From Mesocentrotus franciscanus (lineage: Eukaryota > Echinodermata > Echinoidea > Camarodonta > Strongylocentrotidae), in NCBI GenBank assembly GCA_037976565.1, contig CP137668.1:21738251-21802250 (forward strand): DNA of 64,000 bases, read 5' to 3'. The position numbers and the translations under genes are program-made. The notes beneath the pieces were generated by a model, which had not been told where the DNA came from, searched no databases, and saw only the letters and a program-made list of their open reading frames with translations. This document shows, piece after piece, positions 47,811-58,468 of this stretch. The stretch's first letter is position 1, and each line of letters begins with the position of its first letter.

Positions 47811-47942
47811 CATGTAGTAGTAGTAGTAGTATTAGTATTGTAGTAGAAGTAGTAGTAGTAGTAGTAGTAGAAGAAGTAGTAGTAGCAGTAGTAGGAATAG
47901 TAGTAGAAGTATAGTAGTAGTAGTAGTACTAGTAGTAGTATA
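47780..47942. repeat. (AGT)n compound microsatellite
   Basis: About 160 bases of AGT repeats with GAA, ATT and GCA variants. Confidence 0.95.
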
Positions 47943-48714
47943 GTAACAATTACTATCATCGCACTTTTCATCAGCATCATTAATATTAATACCATTATTG
48001 TAATCAATCTAAGAAATAACACTTGCTGCCGAGAGAGGGCGACACATAAATTATCTGTTTAAATTTTTTCTTCTCAATTTGTTTGTCTAACTCATTTTCT
48101 TAATATCAGTGTGTCAAAAATGCCTGTTATACCATGTCTATCTATGTTACCAACAACTTAGAATTAACTCGCTACCTGATCTAATTGACGTGAATTCGTT
48201 TTAATCGAAGTATATGTCAATTTTATGACTAGGTAACAGGGGCGGCTGAGCGTTTCCAAAGGAGGGGAGGGGGGACAAAAAGGGCATTTTCTAGGAAAAC
48301 CTACAAAGGGTAACCTCAAAGCGAAAATATATAATTTTTAGACATTGGCATATACACGTACCCCTACATTGTCATGATTGTGATTACATTATCAGGGACG
48401 GTTTCACTATTTGTTTCTCTCTTTACATGGTCCAAGATACTGCTTACTAAGGGTTATACTTTGTAGTTAGGTGTGATGGTCTGCATATCATTTGATTTAA
48501 TACATTTTGAGTTTTGGGAGGTTGCAGTGCGAAAAAGTACATCTTACAAAGAGCGGGAAAAAATCCTGATGGTTTTAAGCACAATCTAATCATGAAAGAC
48601 CGAAAAAACCTTACATTTGTTACATTATTATATCAACTATAAGTGTGAGCGAGCGTAGCAATCGAGTTTTGGGGGAGATTAAAGAAAAAATAATTGAACT
48701 AAGGCGCTTTATTA

Positions 48715-49490
48715 AACTAGGGGCGCATGTTTAGGAGAAAGGAAAAGGGGGCACTTGTCAGCAGGGAAAAGGACACCTATTAGAAATGAAAAGGATCACG
48801 TGTCAAAGTAAAAAGGGGCAATTATCAGAGCTGAAAAGGGGCTCTCACCAGAGTTGAAAAAGGGAAAGATGAGAAATGAGAAAGGAAAAGGGGCATCTAT
48901 CGATTGAAAAAGGGCACTTATAAGAAGGAAGTAGAGTACTTATTAAATAGGAAAAGAGGCACGTGTCAAAATAAAAGGCGCACTTATCAGAATTGAAAAG
49001 GGGCATTTAAGAGAAAGGAAAGGGGCTCTTATTAAAAAAAAGGGAAAGGGCCACTTATCAGAAGGAAAAAGGTAGCTTTTTAGAAAGGAAAAGGGGCGCG
49101 TGTCAAAAAAGGATTACTTTATATCAAAGGTGAAAGGGGGCACTCATCAAATATGAAAAGGAACACTTATCAGAAAGGGATGGAGCAATTATTACAAAGG
49201 AAAAGGGGCACTTCCAGAGATGAAAAATGGCACTTATGAGAATGGAAAAGAAACACTTTTTTGCAAAGGGAAAGGGGCACTTGTCGAAAAAAGAGGCACC
49301 TATCAGTTATAAAAGGTGCATTTCATAGGTGAAATTGGGCATTTATGAGAAGGGGAAGGGACTCTTATGAAACAAAACATTGGAGGCACTTATCACAAGA
49401 AAAAAGGGGCACGTGTCAATACTAAAGGGACACTTATCGAAGGTAAAAAGACATTTATTTTAAGGAAGGAGCATTTCTTACAAAGGAATA
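48715..49490. repeat. Diverged purine-rich minisatellite
   Basis: The phrase GAAAAGGGGCACTTATCAGA recurs about 25 times with variable 25-40 base spacing and many substitutions. It ends about 40 bases before the Harbinger left terminus. Non-coding. Confidence 0.85.
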
Positions 49491-49986
49491 CCGAGTGGAA
49501 GTGCTGTTCTGGGGAGAAGTTCTGTCTCTAAGGCCCAGTACCACTGGCCGATGGACACAAAACGTATGCATAAAGGACACACCGGACGAGCAAAATTTCG
49601 GGGGTGGCTCCATCCGTTTTCATCCGCTCCAGAAATGGACAAAATTGGCGAAAATTTGCGAAAACAGAACGGAAAAGAAGGAACGTGGGTGGTATGTAGC
49701 GGGGATTGCTATTGGTATTGGTATTTATTTTCCATATCACAATATTAAAACAAACAATACAAAGAAAATGCATGAACATATTAAAATCAAAGGTATAGTG
49801 AATGGCTGGATAACCCATTCAGTTTTGTTAATATAACAAAACTGTTCTTCCCTGGGGTCAAGGAATTAAGATAATAAACAGTTATTATACAACATACAGT
49901 ACAACATAGAATAATATAATTTGAATACACATAATACCTAAAACATATTAGCGAAGCATAAACACCCCCATCCCAAGCATATTCCA

Positions 49987-51059
49987 TTACAGATCAGAGC
50001 AAAACTGATTTCTTAAATTTAGATTTTTGCAAAAAGTTTTTAAGCTGTTGGATAGTTTAATAGTTAACGGAAGGTCATTGTACTCACGTGAGCCTTTATA
50101 CACAAACATTTTACGGCAGCATTCACTCTTTGGTTTGGGGAGTTTAATATTTCCTTGTGATCGTAGAGAATATGGATAATTACAGTATTTGAAGGACTCC
50201 TCTAAATAAGGAGGAGCCAAATTGTTTAATGATTTATAGACCATTATATTTAAATGCAATTTACGTCTTGAATGGAGAGATTTCCACCCTAATTTAACAT
50301 GAATATCGTTATTAGAAACATGGTTAAAAGGATTAATTTTCAAAATGATACGACCGGCCCTGTTTTGTAATTTTTGGAGGCGGTCAGTGTGTTTCTTGCT
50401 TGCCGAATCATAAACAATATCTGCGTAATCAAAAAGTGGAAGAATAATTGAATTATATACCATCTTCAGATAGGATTCCGATATAAAATATCGAAGACGA
50501 GCTAGAAAACTTACAACTTTACTTATTTTCCTACACATTTCGTCAATATGAATATCCCATTTTAACTTGGTATCAAGATGCATTCCTAAATATTTCACAG
50601 TATTACTTTGGATAATACGTTTACCACATATATTTACATTTAAGATATTACATTTCGATAACATTGCCCCAGTTCCAAATAACATACAAATGGTTTTGTC
50701 AACGTTAAGACTGAGTTTATTACAGCATAGCCAGCTATGTATTTTACGTAGATCGGAATTAATATTTTTTCAACAATATCAACACTTTTATGAGAAAAAT
50801 ATAGCACAGTATCATCTGCATATAGATGCAATTTACAATTTTGTACTTGTTTCACCAGATCATTTATATAAATAGTAAATAAAATAGGGCCAAGTATGGA
50901 CCCTTGAGGAATTCCATAATCTATATCTAAAATATTTGATGTAGCAGAATCAATACAGGTACACATCTTACGGTTATACAAGTAACTTTCAAACCAAGGT
51001 AATGTGTCCCTCGAAACACCAATGCTGGAAAGTTTTTTTACAAGTATTTGAACGTCCAC
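49987..51059 (-). pseudogene. LINE ORF2 C-terminal part: RT palm, thumb and tail
   Basis: Two overlapping frames continue the reverse transcriptase. The first (51059-50640) has GIPQGSILGPILFTIYINDL and the catalytic YADDTVLYF. The second (50685-49987) has NTVKYLGMHLDTKLKW, MVYNSIILPLFDYADIVYD and LQKLQNRAGRIILK, ending at TAG after NQFCSDL. The first is separated from the upstream ORF2 segment by a one-base deletion near 51079 in a run after FIDLK, and from the second by a shift near 50690-50760. No RNase H domain is present. This half would do target-primed copying if the frames were intact. Confidence 0.85.
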
Positions 51060-52957
51060 AGTATCAAACGCCTTTTGAGATCGATAAACACAGCACCAGT
51101 ATAAAGGCCTCCATCCAATGCTTGCAACCAGTCATCGGTGACTTTTAATAAAGATGTTACAGTCGAATGCTTTTGCCTGAAACCTGATTGCTCGGCGCAG
51201 AGTATATTGTTTTCTTTCATATACGATTTCAGTTGATTGCATACTAGTCTTTCCAGAATTTTTGAAACGGATGGTAAAATGGATATGGGTCTAAAATTAG
51301 AAGGATCATCTTTGTTTCCTGATTTAAATAATGGTATCACTTTAGCAGTTTTAAATTGTTTAGGATAAACACAATCTAGCAGTGATTTATTAAACAAATA
51401 TGTTAAAGATGGAATTATAACAGGAGCCGACAACTTCAATAGCTGTGCAGAGATTCCGTCAATTCCACATGAAGATTTATTTTTCAATAATTTAACTTCT
51501 TTCAAAACATTTTCTTCTGATATTACTCCAAAATTAAATGCAAATACGCTATGACACTCTTGATCAAAAATAGATCTATGGGTGATTGGAATTGTAGATG
51601 CTAAAAGTTTTCCAACGTTCGCAAAGTACTCATTAAAATTTTCACTTTGTTCAAACAATTTTTCTTTATCGTTTTGAACAATATTTTTGTTACTATTATT
51701 ACAAGGTAATAATGATTTTAACACCTTCCAGGTGCTACCAGCATTTACTTTAAATTTTAATAATTGTTCAGAATAATATTTCTTCTTTCTTTTCCTTATT
51801 TCAAAAGTAACTTTGTTTCTTAATTTTCTGTATTCTTTCATCTTTTTCTCATCTTTATTTTTCCAAGCTTTTTGTTTTAATTTATCCCTTTCTCTGATCA
51901 ATTTAAAAATATCTGAATTCATCCATGGGGACTTCTTATCCCTAATTTTCTTGCTTCTGATAGGCATATGGTGATTAACAACATTCATAAGGAAACTTTC
52001 CCATTTATTGACTGCTTCACTGACACAGGTACAATCAAGGATTTCATGCCATGGCTGATTATCTAAATCTTCTAAATAAGATTCTATATTAATACCAGAT
52101 AATTTTCGATAATTAATTACACGGGAGGATTTTTCAATTTTCGACTTCCATATTAAATAACTCAAAGAATGATCACTCATTCCAACATGAATAACACCGT
52201 GTGTTTTTATTTTCTCAGTTGAGTTTGTTAACATATGATCAATGAGTGTCATTGAATTAGCTGTAATCCTAGTATAATATGTTTTATTAATCTGTTGCAG
52301 AGAATACAAGTTATGTGTTTCATCCAGACGTTTTAAATCAGAGGACCCTGATATTTTTAATAAATCACAATTTGTGTCCCCCATAACAACAATGGAGTAA
52401 TTAAAACTATCAAGGAATGATAATAAATTTTCATACTGTTGAAATAATTGAACATTGCTATTTGGCGGTCTATACCAAGTAAGGAATATTATTGGATTTG
52501 AAAATTTCGGTCGAATCAGAAGTGGTATAATTTCTAAGGAATTTGGTACGTCATATTTGATAACTTCAAAAGACAACGAACTATGTATATACACGGCCAC
52601 TCCACCACCGTGTCTGTTTCTATCTTTACGAATAAGGTTAAAATGATCGATACTCAGTTCACTGTCGAAAACAGATTCATCCAAAAAAGTTTCATTTAAT
52701 GCTAGAATATGAATTTCATTATTCTGTAAAAATAATTTGATTTCATCTATATTACGGAGAAGGCTACGAATATTTAGATGTGCAATTTTGAGGCCTTTGC
52801 TTTTCAAACAATCAAATGAATCAATACATGAAAGATTTGTTGTTTCCATCAAACGTTTGGGATTACAGTCATTCGTACCACCTTGAACATCAGTTATGAA
52901 ATCATAGTTAAGATCAGGAAAGGGTAAGTATCTAAAAGACATTTCGAACATTGCCAA
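51038..52957 (-). pseudogene. LINE ORF2: APE endonuclease and N-terminal RT
   Basis: The frame is 639 codons. Residues from about 55 to 280 form an APE-type endonuclease that nicks the target: KIAHLNIRSL, LNETFLD, GGGVAVYI, TWYRPPNS, GDTNCDL, LIDHMLTN and the final SDHSLSY. The common GDFN reads GDTN. A basic linker follows (KIRDKKSPWMNSD, then RKRKKKYYSEQ), then reverse transcriptase blocks LKNKSSCGIDGIS, YPKQFKTAKVIPLFKSG, NFRPISILP and EQSGFRQKHST. The frame is lost directly after FIDLK by a single-base deletion. The annotated ATG is probably not the true start, since a zinc finger lies upstream in a shifted frame. Confidence 0.88.
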
Positions 52958-53110
52958 TTAAAGAACTGTTGGGTTGGATCATCATACGATTTAACACCGA
53001 TATCAGTACAGCTTATGTGGACCCATTTATTGCAAATTGTACATTGTAATGCCCTTTGGTTATTTTTACAGTTTTAAAGCAACTAACACAAGGGAACAGC
53101 TTTACCATTA
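52930..53110 (-). pseudogene. PHD-like zinc finger at the N-terminus of LINE ORF2
   Basis: Upstream of the endonuclease, minus-strand frames spell PCVSC, then LQCTICNKWVHISC, then WQCSKC, the C4HC3 spacing of a PHD finger. Two one-base shifts break it: one in an A run between PCVSC and NNQRAL, and one just before the PFPDL segment that begins the open ORF2. PHD fingers are known in some CR1-type LINE proteins, where their role is unclear. This segment is missed by simple ORF calling because of the shifts. Confidence 0.6.
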
Positions 53111-53512
53111 ACCTAATAAATAATTAAAAACAACTTAATAATAACTAAAACAAATCAAAACAAATTAAATAAAATGTAAACAGTAAATGCAAGAATAACT
53201 ATAAGATTGAATACAAGAATGCATCAACACATGCATATAAAATACACTAGAATACCACTCGACAAAACTTAATCTTGTAAGATACGTCAATAAGAAGCTT
53301 GTTTTGAAAATAAATCTAAATGATCAGAAGAGTAGTAAATACAGCGTAGTTGATATTCTATGTTAATTGCTTACTCATATTGAAAGCGATGAAGGGTCAT
53401 GGTCGTATAACACGGCCATTCAATACAAATACAATGGATATAGATACTTTTGGCTAATAAAGTGGTACTATTCACTTGAATTCACTTGCAACAGCCCAAG
53501 GATTTACAATAA

Positions 53513-53905
53513 GTCAATGAGCTGAAGTCACCGGATTCCACATTAAGCATTAGTTTTTTCATGCTTAATAGCATAAAAAGCAGAAAAGGTACAATTAAAG
53601 CAACATAACCATGAACAAAATGAATAGAGAGCAACCAATTAGTGCTCACGTCAATTCAGGCACTAAGTCACGGAATCTTGATAGCACTAATTGTAACGTT
53701 AATCCGTCAAGTCAATGAGCTGTAACCACTAAATTCCATTTTCATTCTCTATAGCTTAAAAAGCAGAAAAGGGACAATTAAAGCAACATAAGCATGAATA
53801 AAAGCAACATAAACATGAATAAAAGCAACCTATTAGTGCTCACGTCTCTTCCAGGGGCTGCGTCACAGAATCTTCATAGCTTTATTTGTACCAATTCTAA
53901 CGTTA
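53513..53905. repeat. ~197-bp tandem duplication in the LINE inter-ORF linker
   Basis: Both copies contain GTCAATGAGCTG, AAAAAGCAGAAAAGG, AATTAAAGCAACATAA, TTAGTGCTCACGTC and AACGTTAATCCG (53513-53709 and 53710-53905). The second copy ends at the ORF1 stop. Confidence 0.75.
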
Positions 53906-54640
53906 ATCCGCTGACTGAAGTTTGACTATATGAGACTTCTTTGTCAACGTAAGGCGATGACCTCCGTTGGTTAGCACACGTATGCGTCCATCTTGGGTCC
54001 AGATGCTTTTGAATTTGCATTTGTGGTTTGACTTGATTTCCTTGAAAAGTTCAGATCTTGACCGGGTCAAACTCTCCTGAATGAAGATGGGAACTCCTGG
54101 TAGATCTCTCAGTAGTTTCCGGGATTGATACACACGGTTTCTGGCGTCATAGTTGGTGAACCGTATGATTATACCACGTGACCTGCCCTTTTTCGCGCCA
54201 AGTCGATGCGTCCTGTCGATGTCGCCATTTTGAAGATTTATGCTAAGTCGTTTCTCACAGACTCCTTTCACAATTTCATTTGTATTTTCATCTTCATTCT
54301 CATTCAGACCATGAAAAACAAGGCAATTCCTTCTCGAATATTGTTCTGCTTCATCTTGATGCTCTCTCATTTGCTCAATTTCCTTTTCCATTCTTGTAAT
54401 CCTCTCATCTCTTGTCGTCAACTCAAACTCAAAATTCTCTCTTAAGTTTTCACCGACTTTCTGAGTGATAACGGTAGTTAGTTCCTCAATGAGAAGAGTC
54501 TTTATTTTACTTACAAGCATATCAATGACTTCACTTGCCTCAAGAGCTTTCTGCACTTCTTCTCGTACATTCGAATTGTCTCTCGCGAGATCATCGGCAC
54601 CGCGTTTGCTCCTCGTCATGGTGGGCTTTTCACAAGGCAT
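53903..54640 (-). CDS. LINE ORF1 protein (coiled coil plus RRM-like), intact
   Basis: An open frame of 245 codons. Residues 20-55 are acidic and basic helical, and about 75-100 (RITRMEKEIEQMREHQDEAE) form a coiled coil likely to trimerise. From about 98 on, EQYSRRNCLVFHGL and DIDRTHRLG, then RGIIIRFTNYDARN, match the RRM-like domain of L1-type ORF1 (transposase 22 family), followed by a C-terminal domain with KSIWTQDGRIRV. The protein binds element RNA and acts as a chaperone in related LINEs. It lies upstream of ORF2 on the same strand, separated by a ~0.8-kb linker. The start MPCEKPTM is the first Met; a second Met lies eight codons in. No damage seen. Confidence 0.85.
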   Translation of the reverse strand: MPCEKPTMTRSKRGADDLARDNSNVREEVQKALEASEVIDMLVSKIKTLLIEELTTVITQKVGENLRENFEFELTTRDERITRMEKEIEQMREHQDEAEQYSRRNCLVFHGLNENEDENTNEIVKGVCEKRLSINLQNGDIDRTHRLGAKKGRSRGIIIRFTNYDARNRVYQSRKLLRDLPGVPIFIQESLTRSRSELFKEIKSNHKCKFKSIWTQDGRIRVLTNGGHRLTLTKKSHIVKLQSAD

Positions 54641-54848
54641 ATATCACAAGGTCGAACACTGATCATCGATTAAATATCTCTGAAGAAGATTCAATATCCT
54701 GCTAATAATGCAAATATATCCACAAAGACCATGGAAGATAAAGTCATTGATGAGTAAATTGATTTTACTGCTGTATTTCTACTCAAAACCTGATAACAAT
54801 CAGAGCTAAAATCGTGCACGTCCGTCCATGGCGGCGTCGTAACGTTCT

Positions 54849-55030
54849 TCGATGTTAAACGGATGTTAAACGGATGTTAAACGGATGTTAAACGGATGTT
54901 CATCGGAAGCCTAGCGGATGAAAACGGATGGAAGTGGATGACAGCTCCGAAGGGGTTACCGGGGATAATTGCGAAGCGGACGCATAGCGGAAAGAATGGA
55001 TGCCGAGCGGATGTATATCGGATGCAAACC
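54849..55030. promoter_or_regulatory. Cluster of CGGATG motifs, internal to Harbinger
   Basis: ACGGATG or GCGGATG recurs about nine times, including four consecutive TTAAACGGATG-type units at 54857-54898. A similar cluster lies near the right end (58797-59045), and two inverted copies lie near the left end (49610-49625). They may be sites for the transposase or accessory protein. Confidence 0.5.
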
Positions 55031-55301
55031 GTTCACTGCGCATGCGGGGGTATGAATTGCGTCCGCTCCGTGGATATAACGCAACAAGGCGTTGTGGCGT
55101 GCGCCTGTAATCCAGCTAACAGTGGAAGTTACAAACTGATTCAGCCGAGGACGCAGGTTAGAAACTGAGTCACGTCTTTCGGATGGTGACGTTAAAGGTC
55201 GGTCCCCAGACGTAAATAATCATATCTGATTGATACACGTCTTATCTGTAAAAACCCAATACACACACACACGCAGTCAGCATAAAGCGGACAGACGGGC
55301 T

Positions 55302-55384
55302 GGCGGCTACATCGATACATTTCTACTACATCTCGTTATTGAAGAAGGCTACATTGATACATCTCTACTACCTCTTGTATCAAC
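55302..55384. repeat. Two ~41-bp tandem copies before the accessory ORF
   Basis: GGCTACATYGATACATYTCT followed by ACTAC and a TATT or TGTATC end, repeated twice in the presumed 5' leader of the plus-strand ORF. Confidence 0.7.
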
Positions 55385-55387
55385 AAC

Positions 55388-55919
55388 ATGGTGCGCCAGT
55401 CAGGCAAGAAAAGGAAGTCCGTGCCTACTCGTTCAAGCCCTGGCAAGGTGAAGAAGGCCAGAACCAGCACCCCACCCCCTGATCGTGACTCTGATGGTGA
55501 AGCTGCTGCTGCTGTGGTGTAACAGCCCCAAGGCCCTCAAGCCCCTCAAAGCCCTGCTGCTGAAGGCCCTGATGTTCAAGCCCCTGAAGGCCCTGCTGAA
55601 GCCCCTGAAGGCCCTGAACAAGCTCCAGCCAGAGGGAGGAAGAGGCAAGGGAAGAAGAAGGGAGAGAGGAGCCCTCGACAGCTACACCCCCCATGGTGCC
55701 GAACTTGGAGGATCCCGTGGAGGATGACGCCCTGCTGTCACAAATGGAGGAACAAGCGGCAGCCACCAGAGGCCTACCCACCCCACCTCCACCACCAGAT
55801 CCAGAGGACGCAGGCAGAGAGGCAGACTGGAGGGCCAGGACGACAGTGTGCTGTTGGAGATCAGGGACACAATGAAGACCAGCACAGAACTTCTCTCTCA
55901 GCTGGTCGACAGTTGGTAA
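55388..55919 (+). pseudogene. Harbinger accessory ORF, degenerate
   Basis: Harbinger elements normally carry, besides the transposase, an ORF for a Myb-like DNA-binding partner that brings the transposase to the ends. Here an ATG opens a basic leader (MVRQSGKKRKS, then SPGKVKKARTS), possibly a nuclear localisation signal. An in-frame TAA follows at 55520, where CAA would be expected. The frame then continues as a Pro-, Glu- and Gly-rich repeat (GPEAPEGP style). After a frameshift near 55690 it resumes as EDDALLSQMEEQAA and ends as LLEIRDTMKTSTELLSQLVDSW and a TAA at 55917. I see no Myb/SANT helices, so the DNA-binding part may be deleted or the call may be wrong. Confidence 0.5.
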
Positions 55920-56073
55920 AAACTTTGAAAAAATGGTTAAAACTTTGCATTTTTGTGTTTACTCATTGAAGTGTTGGTAAAAACTTTGAAAAAATGGTTA
56001 AAACTTTGCATTTTTTTGTTTACTTAATAAAGTGTTGGTAAAAACTTTGAAAAAATGGTTAAAACTTTGCATG
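55912..56073. repeat. 61-bp tandem repeat, 2.6 copies
   Basis: GTTGGTAAAAACTTTGAAAA starts at 55912, 55973 and 56034. Each unit continues AATGGTTAAAACTTTGCAT. The first unit overlaps the accessory ORF stop. Confidence 0.93.
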
Positions 56074-57175
56074 CCCGACTATGTTGATGGACCAAGAAAT
56101 GCCCAACTTGGTTGCACTGGTAGTCCAAAATGCAAAGTCCCCTATCCCTTTCTTTCCTTTTGAAAGAGAAGTCCAAACTCCCTTTTCCCCATATAAAATT
56201 TAAAGTCCCTCTTTCCTTTTGAAAGAGAAGTCCAAACACCCATCTACCATATTTAACCTAGCCTAAAGGCCCTTTTTCAAACATATAAAATGTCCAAGGT
56301 ATTTTCCCATGCCCAACAATGTTGGTGGACCATAAAATGCAAATAATGTTTGCATTAATAGTCACCTGTCTCTGTGGTCAGTTATAAATATAATCCTTGT
56401 TCCAAGATTAAATTTAATACAGTGACATTCATTTTTAAAAGGAGAAAATAACTTTAATTTAACAAAAATTTACAACAAAGATATTTCATGGCCCATGTTT
56501 GGAGTCACATTTGGAATAAACGTTAACGCTAACACTAATTTGAGTTAAACTTAACGTTACGCACGTTAAATTTAACTCAAATTTTTGAGAAATAAAAATC
56601 CCACGTATAGTTATGTAGCCAAAGATTATAATGGCTTTTTGTTACCTTATTTATTAAAATAATTGAGTCATATACTATCTGTGAATAATTGGGCACAGGG
56701 AGTTTTTGACTAACAGTGCAAACATAACAGCATGCTATGGTCCACCAACATAGTCTGGCCTGGGATCAGTTGGCCACAGTTTGGTTTTTATTTTTTATTG
56801 ATGGGCAAAAAGGGCCCTTTACACAAGGGATGTTGTACTTTATTATTATCTGGGGAAAGGACTTTTGGACTTGGGAAAAGTTGTGGGATAGGGAAACCTC
56901 CGGACTTACGCTTGCAGTGCAACCATACTGGGACTGTATGGTCCACCATCCCAGCTGCCACATATATGAACCTTTATTATCAATAACAATTTATTCAGAA
57001 ATCAACACATTTTAAATTAAACAAAGCTGTTTATTAATGCCCTATCCATTGTAGGACCCCACAACATACATTTAATAACAATAAACAGCTTCAAGTATAC
57101 AACAACATAGTAATGCAGTGTTCTTATGGCACAATCTCATCAGTCTTATGCAACAGTCTCAAGGAAGCATCCATT
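56074..57175. other. Harbinger internal spacer with inverted phrases
   Basis: Between the two convergent ORFs. TTTTGAAAGAGAAGTCCAAAC occurs as a near-repeat at about 56158 and 56218. ATGTTGRTGGACCA recurs directly at 56080 and 56322 and inverted near 56740. It probably includes both 3' untranslated regions; no ORF is supported. Confidence 0.5.
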
Positions 57176-58468
57176 CTAAACATCTATCATCCTGTCTTGC
57201 CACTCCACTGATCCAGCTGGGGAGTTGCACCAGTGTCTCAGGAGGTTGCGCTGCTTCTTCCCTTCACGTGAAGCTCTGTTGGGGCCTTGTACATCCACAG
57301 TGTCCATCAGGTTACGTCCTTGCCTCCATTCACCAGGCTCCATGTCCCCATTCCCTTGTTGTCGGTCGACAAGTCTGTTCTGCAACACTGGGTAGCTGGT
57401 GCGCATGAGATTGTGCAGGATGCAGCAAGCTTCCACGATGCTCCTCACAGTCTCTGGGTCATGCTGAATGGTGGTGAGAAGTATCTGAAACCTGTTGGCC
57501 AGGATGCCGAAGGCGTTCTCCACCACCCGTCTTGCCCTGGACAGCCTGTAGTTGAAGATCCTCTCTTCACGGGTGAGGTATCTTGAACTGTACGGCTTCA
57601 TGAGGTAGGTTCTGAGGGAGAACGCGTCATCGCCAACTATGAAATAGGGCACATCTTGTGTGTCATTGGGAAGGGGGTCTGGACCTGGAAAACCCATGAT
57701 GAGGTTGCGTTCCAGCCCATCCTTGAGGTCACTTGCGTTGTATATCCGGGCATCTGAAGCTGACCCGTTGCCTGAAGCATCGATGTAGATGAACTTGTAG
57801 TCAGCATCAACCATGGCAAAGAGGATGATACTGTAGAAGCCCTTGTAGTTGTAATAAGTGGACCCTGAGTTGGCTGGAGCTTTGCAGGCCACGTGCTTCC
57901 CATCTATGGCTCCAACGGTGTGGGGAAAGTTCCACCTCTGATACCAATCTTCTGCAAGTTGTCTCCAGCCTTGTTCAGTGGTGGGGCACCTGAGGAGCTC
58001 GTCCACGTATTCTTCAACGATGGCCTCTACCACTTCTCTGACGACTTTGCTGATGCTGTTGTGTGGCACCCTCCATGCATACTGCATGTTTCTGTATGTG
58101 GTTCCAGAGGCCAGGTGCCGCAGAGTCAGTGCCACCTTCAGTCCAGGGTCCAGGTTGGAACGGAAGTTGGTGCTAGGCTTGGTCAACGTGGGTCTCAGAC
58201 GCTCTACAAGTTCGTCAAACATGGCTGGTGACATCCTCGTGAAGTGATGGAATGCACGAGGGTCTTCATTCCTCAGCTCCACCATCAACTGGTCATACAG
58301 TCCAAGCTCCATTCTTCTCACGATCCATCCTCGGACCCACACAGCTCTTGGATGTCTCCTTCTTCTCCTTCTGTCTAAAACTTGATACAGTCTGAACAGG
58401 TTGTGGTTTTGCTGTTGAATGAGTGCAGCTATCATATGGACTGTTTGATCATCCATGGTGGAGAACAA
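57176..58468 (-). CDS. PIF/Harbinger transposase, intact
   Basis: The frame runs 430 codons without a break, a normal length for this family. It catalyses cut-and-paste of the element into TWA targets and acts in the nucleus. The N-terminus is basic (RRRRRR, residues 33-38), then a helical region (about 60-160) with a probable helix-turn-helix (LRHLASGTTYRNMQYAW). The DDE nuclease core follows: AIDGKH (Asp189), GSASDARIY (Asp239), FIVGDDAF (Asp280) and RRVVENAFGILANRF (Glu317). These are the expected acidic residues of the DDE_Tnp_4 fold, all present. The start is the first Met of MFSTMDD; a second Met at residue 5 would also serve. The accessory ORF is convergent on the plus strand. The intact frame contrasts with its decayed partner, so supply in trans or host use are both possible. 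Confidence 0.93.
   Translation of the reverse strand: MFSTMDDQTVHMIAALIQQQNHNLFRLYQVLDRRRRRRHPRAVWVRGWIVRRMELGLYDQLMVELRNEDPRAFHHFTRMSPAMFDELVERLRPTLTKPSTNFRSNLDPGLKVALTLRHLASGTTYRNMQYAWRVPHNSISKVVREVVEAIVEEYVDELLRCPTTEQGWRQLAEDWYQRWNFPHTVGAIDGKHVACKAPANSGSTYYNYKGFYSIILFAMVDADYKFIYIDASGNGSASDARIYNASDLKDGLERNLIMGFPGPDPLPNDTQDVPYFIVGDDAFSLRTYLMKPYSSRYLTREERIFNYRLSRARRVVENAFGILANRFQILLTTIQHDPETVRSIVEACCILHNLMRTSYPVLQNRLVDRQQGNGDMEPGEWRQGRNLMDTVDVQGPNRASREGKKQRNLLRHWCNSPAGSVEWQDRMIDV

Larger units (their letters stand above)
47514..49531. other. Repeats only, no gene seen
   Basis: This holds the AGT microsatellite and the purine-rich array listed separately. At 48239 CAGGGGCGGCTGAGCG resembles a lone hAT-type end. 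Confidence 0.45.
49706..54790 (-). mobile_element. Nearly full-length two-ORF LINE inside Harbinger
   Basis: On the minus strand there is a 5' region, ORF1 (54640-53903), an 800-base linker with an internal ~197-bp tandem duplication, ORF2 (about 53110-49987) and a 3' end in a short repeat tail, (ACCAAT)n-like (about 49726-49706). ORF1 is intact, ORF2 has three or four frameshifts. The domain order PHD-like finger, APE endonuclease, reverse transcriptase and the ORF1 coiled coil plus RRM-like domain suggest a CR1/L2-related clade. No target duplication could be identified. The 5' end is placed only by the return of Harbinger-type CGGATG motifs. Confidence 0.8.

Noticed and set aside
57118..58247. 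Plus-strand ORFs across the transposase
   Set aside because: Antisense shadows of the Harbinger transposase, without motifs.
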